NCBI RefSeq assembly: GCF_001039575.1
Contig: NZ_JIBT01000012.1
Location: forward strand, 1-37,208
From: Halomonas sp. PR-M31
Lineage (GTDB): Bacteria; Pseudomonadota; Gammaproteobacteria; Pseudomonadales; Halomonadaceae
Direction of reading: 5' to 3'
Length of the DNA stretch: 37,208 nucleotides
Shown: piece after piece, positions 34,117-37,208 of the stretch
How the letters are laid out: each line of letters begins with the position of its first letter
How positions within the stretch are numbered: position 1 is the first letter of the stretch
The notes under the pieces: model-generated
What the model saw: the letters and a program-made list of their open reading frames with translations, nothing else
Told to the model about the DNA's origin: nothing
Database searches by the model: none
Translations under genes and position numbers: made by a program

Positions 34117-34503
34117 TCACACTTGACGAATCGGACCGGGATATTGCCCCACCAGATCATCCATCTTCAGCAACAAAAAACCTTCAAACTCCGCCTGGGC
34201 AACAAGAATCCGATCGAATGGGTCCCTGTGGATAGGCGGCAAGTGAGCGACGCCAAGTGTATGTTGCGTTGTGATCGGCAGCTCCCGATAACCATTCTCG
34301 ATCAGGCCACGCCGAAGTAGATGGGCATCCACGTTAAAATCCGGGAGCTGCGACCCATTCTTTATGACGATTTCCCAGATACTGGCAGCACTGAAATACA
34401 GGATATTGTCGTGTGCTTTCATAAGCTCCAGAGCCTCGATAGACAACCGCTGCGGCTCTCCCGCCGCCTGGAGCAGGATATGCGTATCGAGAAGGAGGTT
34501 CAG
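34117..34503 (-). CDS. vapC: VapC-like PIN-domain toxin, probable CTG start
   Basis: A PIN-domain ribonuclease toxin of 128 residues if read from CTG 34503: LNLLLDTHILLQAAGEPQRL with the catalytic Asp of LLLDTH, then the second acidic region FSAASIWEIVIKNG, and the third in HRDPFDRILVAQA. No ATG, GTG or TTG in frame exists between the preceding stop and 34503; the first such codon is TTG 34446, which would lose the catalytic Asp. The CTG overlaps the antitoxin stop as CTGA, with GGAG about seven bases before, which favours translational coupling. A sequencing or mutational change of the start codon is the other explanation. Confidence 0.8.
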   Translation of the reverse strand: MNLLLDTHILLQAAGEPQRLSIEALELMKAHDNILYFSAASIWEIVIKNGSQLPDFNVDAHLLRRGLIENGYRELPITTQHTLGVAHLPPIHRDPFDRILVAQAEFEGFLLLKMDDLVGQYPGPIRQV

Positions 34504-34745
34504 GGCTGCTCTCCAAATAGTTCGGAAATGTCTTGCTCACCCATGCGATCAAAGTCTTCAGGTACTTTGATTTGCCCTTTCAAGAAACCCAGGCGGCGTT
34601 CCTTACCCGGTTCGGGACTATCGATGGCGATGACACGGGCCAGTGGCTTACCCGCTTTGGCGATAATGAAAGGCTCCCCCTCCGCGGCTTTTTCCACGAG
34701 CTGCGACAGGCGAGTTTTAGCATCGTGCATGTTCACGATTTTCAC
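34500..34745 (-). CDS. Phd/YefM-type antitoxin
   Basis: An 81-residue antitoxin paired with the PIN toxin. GTG 34745 begins KIVNMHDAKTRLSQLVEKAA, and GEPFIIAKAGKPLARVIAID completes the Phd/YefM DNA-binding domain. The C-terminal part (KVPEDFDRMGEQDISELFGE) is the acidic toxin-binding arm. AGAGG lies before the GTG. It normally represses its own operon and neutralises the toxin. Confidence 0.85.
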   Translation of the reverse strand: MKIVNMHDAKTRLSQLVEKAAEGEPFIIAKAGKPLARVIAIDSPEPGKERRLGFLKGQIKVPEDFDRMGEQDISELFGEQP

Positions 34746-34844
34746 ATACAACCTCTTGCAACTACCGTAGCCCTGTTCCAACCGGGCTAGCATGATTTTC
34801 GAACCTATTTTCTGCCTCTATCTCGTCATAGCCAGACAACTGGT

Positions 34845-35327
34845 TCAGTCATCAAGCATCTGATGAATGATCGCGCCACGCAGGCCACGCTCATCTGCCC
34901 ATAATTTGCCGAGGGTGATCGGCAACTTGAAGCGTCGCCGACCGCCGCCGCCGGGATTGAACAGCAAGCGGCCACCCTGCCACTCGTTGCGTGGCTTGTG
35001 GGAATGGCCATGCAGCACCGCATCGCAAGGGGTGTTCGGATCGAAATCGGCGATGTCATGCACCAGATGCAGCCGCCAGCCATTGACGATAAGATCCTGT
35101 GTCCAGGGAATATCCTCGGCCCAGTCCTGAATATCGATATTGCCCCTAACGGTAAATAGCGGCGCCAATTCGGCAAGCCGTTCGAGAATGAACGGCTTGC
35201 CGATATCACCGAGATGCAGGATCAACTCGCAATCTTGAAGCAGGATCAGCGCTTCGTCACGCAGCGTGCCGTGAGTGTCGGCGATCACGCCAACTGGTGT
35301 CGCAATTTTGAAGTTCGGCACGCTCAT
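34845..35327 (-). CDS. YfcE/MJ0936-type metallophosphodiesterase
   Basis: A 160-residue calcineurin-like phosphoesterase. All metal-binding motifs are present: Asp17 and His19 (ADTHG), Asp41 (LGDIG), Asn63 (RGNID), His90 (LVHDI), and GHSH at 107-110, followed by LFNPGGGG. Family members hydrolyse phosphodiesters; the natural substrate is usually unknown. It starts three bases after the ilvD stop and is probably cotranscribed with it, though the two have no obvious metabolic link. Confidence 0.88.
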   Translation of the reverse strand: MSVPNFKIATPVGVIADTHGTLRDEALILLQDCELILHLGDIGKPFILERLAELAPLFTVRGNIDIQDWAEDIPWTQDLIVNGWRLHLVHDIADFDPNTPCDAVLHGHSHKPRNEWQGGRLLFNPGGGGRRRFKLPITLGKLWADERGLRGAIIHQMLDD

Positions 35328-35330
35328 CGA

Positions 35331-37019
35331 TTATTCCGGCAGGTCGGTGACCGCCCCCGTCGAGGCGGAACTCACCGTCCTGGCATACTTGGCCAGCACA
35401 CCCCGGGTATAGCGCGGTGCGGGTTGTTTCCAATTGGCGCGACGACGCTCGAATTCCTGCTCGTCGATATGCACGTCGATGGTATCGGCTTCGGCGTCGA
35501 TGGTGATCTCGTCGCCATCCTCCACCAGCGCCAGTGGCCCGCCCTCGAAGGCTTCCGGGCTCAGGTGTCCAACCACGAAGCCGTGACTGCCGCCGGAGAA
35601 ACGCCCGTCGGTGATTAGCGCCACATCGTTACCCAGCCCCTGACCCATAATCGCCGAGGTCGGGGTGAGCATCTCGCGCATGCCCGGGCCACCCTTGGGG
35701 CCTTCGTAGCGAATCACCACCACGTCACCGGCTACCACGTCGCCGGCATTGATGCGCGCCTGGGCCTCTTCTTCTGAGCCGAATACCTTGGCTCGACCGG
35801 AAAACCGCGTGCCTTCCTTGCCGGTGATTTTGGCCACCGCACCCTCTGGCGCCAGGTTGCCGTAGAGGATACGCAGGTGGCTCTCATTCTTGATCGGTTT
35901 GTCCAGGGGCTGGATGATCTGCTGATCGCTCGGATAAGGGGCAACGTCCACCAGGTTCTCCGCCAGCGTCTTGCCGGTGACGGTCATGCATTCGCCATGC
36001 AGCAGGCCGGCATCGAGCAGCATCTTCATCAACGGCTGAATACCGCCGATGGCGACCAGCTCACTCATTACATAGTGGCCGCTCGGGCGCAGATCGGCGA
36101 CCACCGGCACCCGCCGACCAATACGGGTGAAATCGTCCAAGGTCAGTTCGACGCCGACGGCGTTGGCCATGGCGATCAGGTGCAGCACCGCGTTGGTGGA
36201 GCCCCCCAGGGAAATCACCACGGTAATGGCATTCTCGAAGGCTTCGCGAGTCATGATGTCGCTTGGCTTCAGATCGCGCTCGAGCAGTTCGAGTACCGCA
36301 GCACCTGCGGCCCGGCAGTCGTCATGCTTGTTCTGGGAGACCGCATTCTGGGCCGAGCTGTTGGGCAGGCTCATGCCCAGCGCCTCGATGGCGGAAGCCA
36401 TGGTGTTGGCGGTATACATGCCGCCACAGGAGCCAGGCCCGGGAATCGCCGTTTCCTCGATCTGCTTGAGTTCTATCAGCTCTATGTCACCCTTGGCATG
36501 GGCGCCCATGGCCTCGAATACCGAGACCAGATCGGTATGATTCTCACCGGGCAGGATGGTGCCGCCGTAGACGAACACGCTGGGCCGATCGAGCCGCGCT
36601 AGCCCGATCAAACAACCCGGCATGTTCTTGTCGCAGCCACCGATGGCCACTATGCCGTCAAAACCCTCGCAGCCGGCCACGGTCTCGATGGAATCCGCGA
36701 TTACCTCCCGAGACACCAGGGAATACTTCATACCCTCGGTGCCGTTGGCGATGCCGTCCGAGATGGTAATGGTATTGAAGATCACGCCTTTGCCGCCGGC
36801 GTTATCTGCGCCTTGACGCGCATCCTCGGCCAATACGTTGATGTGGCTGTTGCAGGGCGTGACCTGACTCCAGGTCGAAGCGATACCCACCTGTGGCTTG
36901 GTGAAGTCCTCATCGTTGAACCCCACCGCCCGCAGCATGGAACGGCTGGCGGATTTGCCAATGCCATCGACGACTTGACTGGAATAACGACGACGCTTGT
37001 CCTGCTGTTGCTCGCTCAC
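35331..37019 (-). CDS. ilvD: Dihydroxy-acid dehydratase
   Basis: Dehydrates 2,3-dihydroxy-3-methylvalerate and -isovalerate in isoleucine and valine synthesis. It has 562 residues, like the shorter bacterial IlvD form (E. coli 616). The Fe-S cluster cysteines are Cys56 (TPCNSHIN), Cys129 ([10 protein letters not shown]) and Cys198 ([12 protein letters not shown]). C-terminal [20 protein letters not shown] is typical. A close alternative is a sugar-acid dehydratase of the same family, but the start [20 protein letters not shown] and length favour IlvD. The upstream 189 bases to the window edge hold its promoter; no gene is seen there. Confidence 0.92.
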   Translation of the reverse strand: MSEQQQDKRRRYSSQVVDGIGKSASRSMLRAVGFNDEDFTKPQVGIASTWSQVTPCNSHINVLAEDARQGADNAGGKGVIFNTITISDGIANGTEGMKYSLVSREVIADSIETVAGCEGFDGIVAIGGCDKNMPGCLIGLARLDRPSVFVYGGTILPGENHTDLVSVFEAMGAHAKGDIELIELKQIEETAIPGPGSCGGMYTANTMASAIEALGMSLPNSSAQNAVSQNKHDDCRAAGAAVLELLERDLKPSDIMTREAFENAITVVISLGGSTNAVLHLIAMANAVGVELTLDDFTRIGRRVPVVADLRPSGHYVMSELVAIGGIQPLMKMLLDAGLLHGECMTVTGKTLAENLVDVAPYPSDQQIIQPLDKPIKNESHLRILYGNLAPEGAVAKITGKEGTRFSGRAKVFGSEEEAQARINAGDVVAGDVVVIRYEGPKGGPGMREMLTPTSAIMGQGLGNDVALITDGRFSGGSHGFVVGHLSPEAFEGGPLALVEDGDEITIDAEADTIDVHIDEQEFERRRANWKQPAPRYTRGVLAKYARTVSSASTGAVTDLPE

Positions 37020-37208
37020 GGCCTGCGCTCCACGGTAATGTGATTGTGAAAATTGATTCTGTAAGCAAGCGCTGGCGGTTGCAACAACCAGGTACGCCTT
37101 GGCAGGTCAGTTGATGATCGGATGAGTGGTAAACATGCTAGGGCCTATTGACGTTTCATTCACGGCCGCGCTGGCGCCAGTTTTTATTCGGGGCAAGGCA
37201 GGAGGAGA

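Noticed and set aside
1-37208. CRISPR arrays, tRNA, rRNA, insertion sequences, attachment-site repeats
   Set aside because: I looked for repeated spacers, cloverleaf-like sequences, transposase motifs and flanking repeats and saw none that would hold up.

Overview
The window looks like chromosomal DNA of a moderately GC-rich, halophilic gammaproteobacterium, most likely a member of the Halomonadaceae. This rests on the gene set (Xsc/Pta, TAXI-type TRAP transporter, rhodopsin with Blh, type-2 malate dehydrogenase) and on protein style; no rRNA or other marker gene is present, so it is an inference.

Layout. (1) 1-8100, minus strand: the proximal part of a type 1 BREX phage-defence locus, in the order small excisionase-like HTH gene, brxA, brxB, brxC, an AlbA_2/ATPase gene, and the start of pglX, which runs off the left edge. 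brxC and pglX each carry one apparent 1-base frameshift. The BREX side abuts a 5'-truncated, broken azlC followed by intact azlD, so this looks like an island boundary. (2) 9119-15353: a sulfoacetaldehyde (taurine/sulfonate) catabolic operon xsc-pta-TauE/SafE exporter on the minus strand, a divergent IclR regulator with operator-like palindromes between them, and an APC-family permease. pta is also frameshifted. (3) 15354-16328: AT-rich, gene-poor DNA. (4) 16329-20563: a hypothetical protein, malate dehydrogenase (TTG start), an unrecognised multi-spanning membrane protein, an SDR oxidoreductase and a small XRE-type regulator. (5) 20670-24179: a TAXI-type TRAP importer (fused permease, DUF1850 protein, binding protein). 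(6) 24412-25696: alkA-ogt-like alkylation repair pair. (7) 25868-30885: a ttrBCA-like molybdoenzyme operon (Tat-exported Fe-S subunit, NrfD-type membrane anchor, Tat-exported catalytic subunit) preceded by a perfect FNR/CRP-family palindrome at the spacing of a class II promoter. (8) 31010-31795: a YrhK-type membrane protein built of three repeats. (9) 31871-33691: Brp/Blh beta-carotene cleavage enzyme and a microbial rhodopsin with a D-T-S motif, separated by a strong terminator hairpin. (10) 33900-34745: a broken pRiA4b ORF-3-like remnant and a Phd/VapC toxin-antitoxin pair whose toxin seems to start at CTG. (11) 34845-37019: ilvD and a YfcE-like phosphodiesterase in one operon.

How the genes work together. 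The xsc block converts sulfoacetaldehyde to acetyl phosphate plus sulfite, then to acetyl-CoA, and exports the sulfite; malate dehydrogenase could help to oxidise the acetyl-CoA. The ttr-like operon suggests anaerobic use of tetrathionate or a related oxyanion. Rhodopsin plus Blh provide retinal-based light use. Four genes (pglX, brxC, azlC, pta) each look as if one base is missing, which may be true decay or sequencing error; this should be settled before BREX is called inactive.
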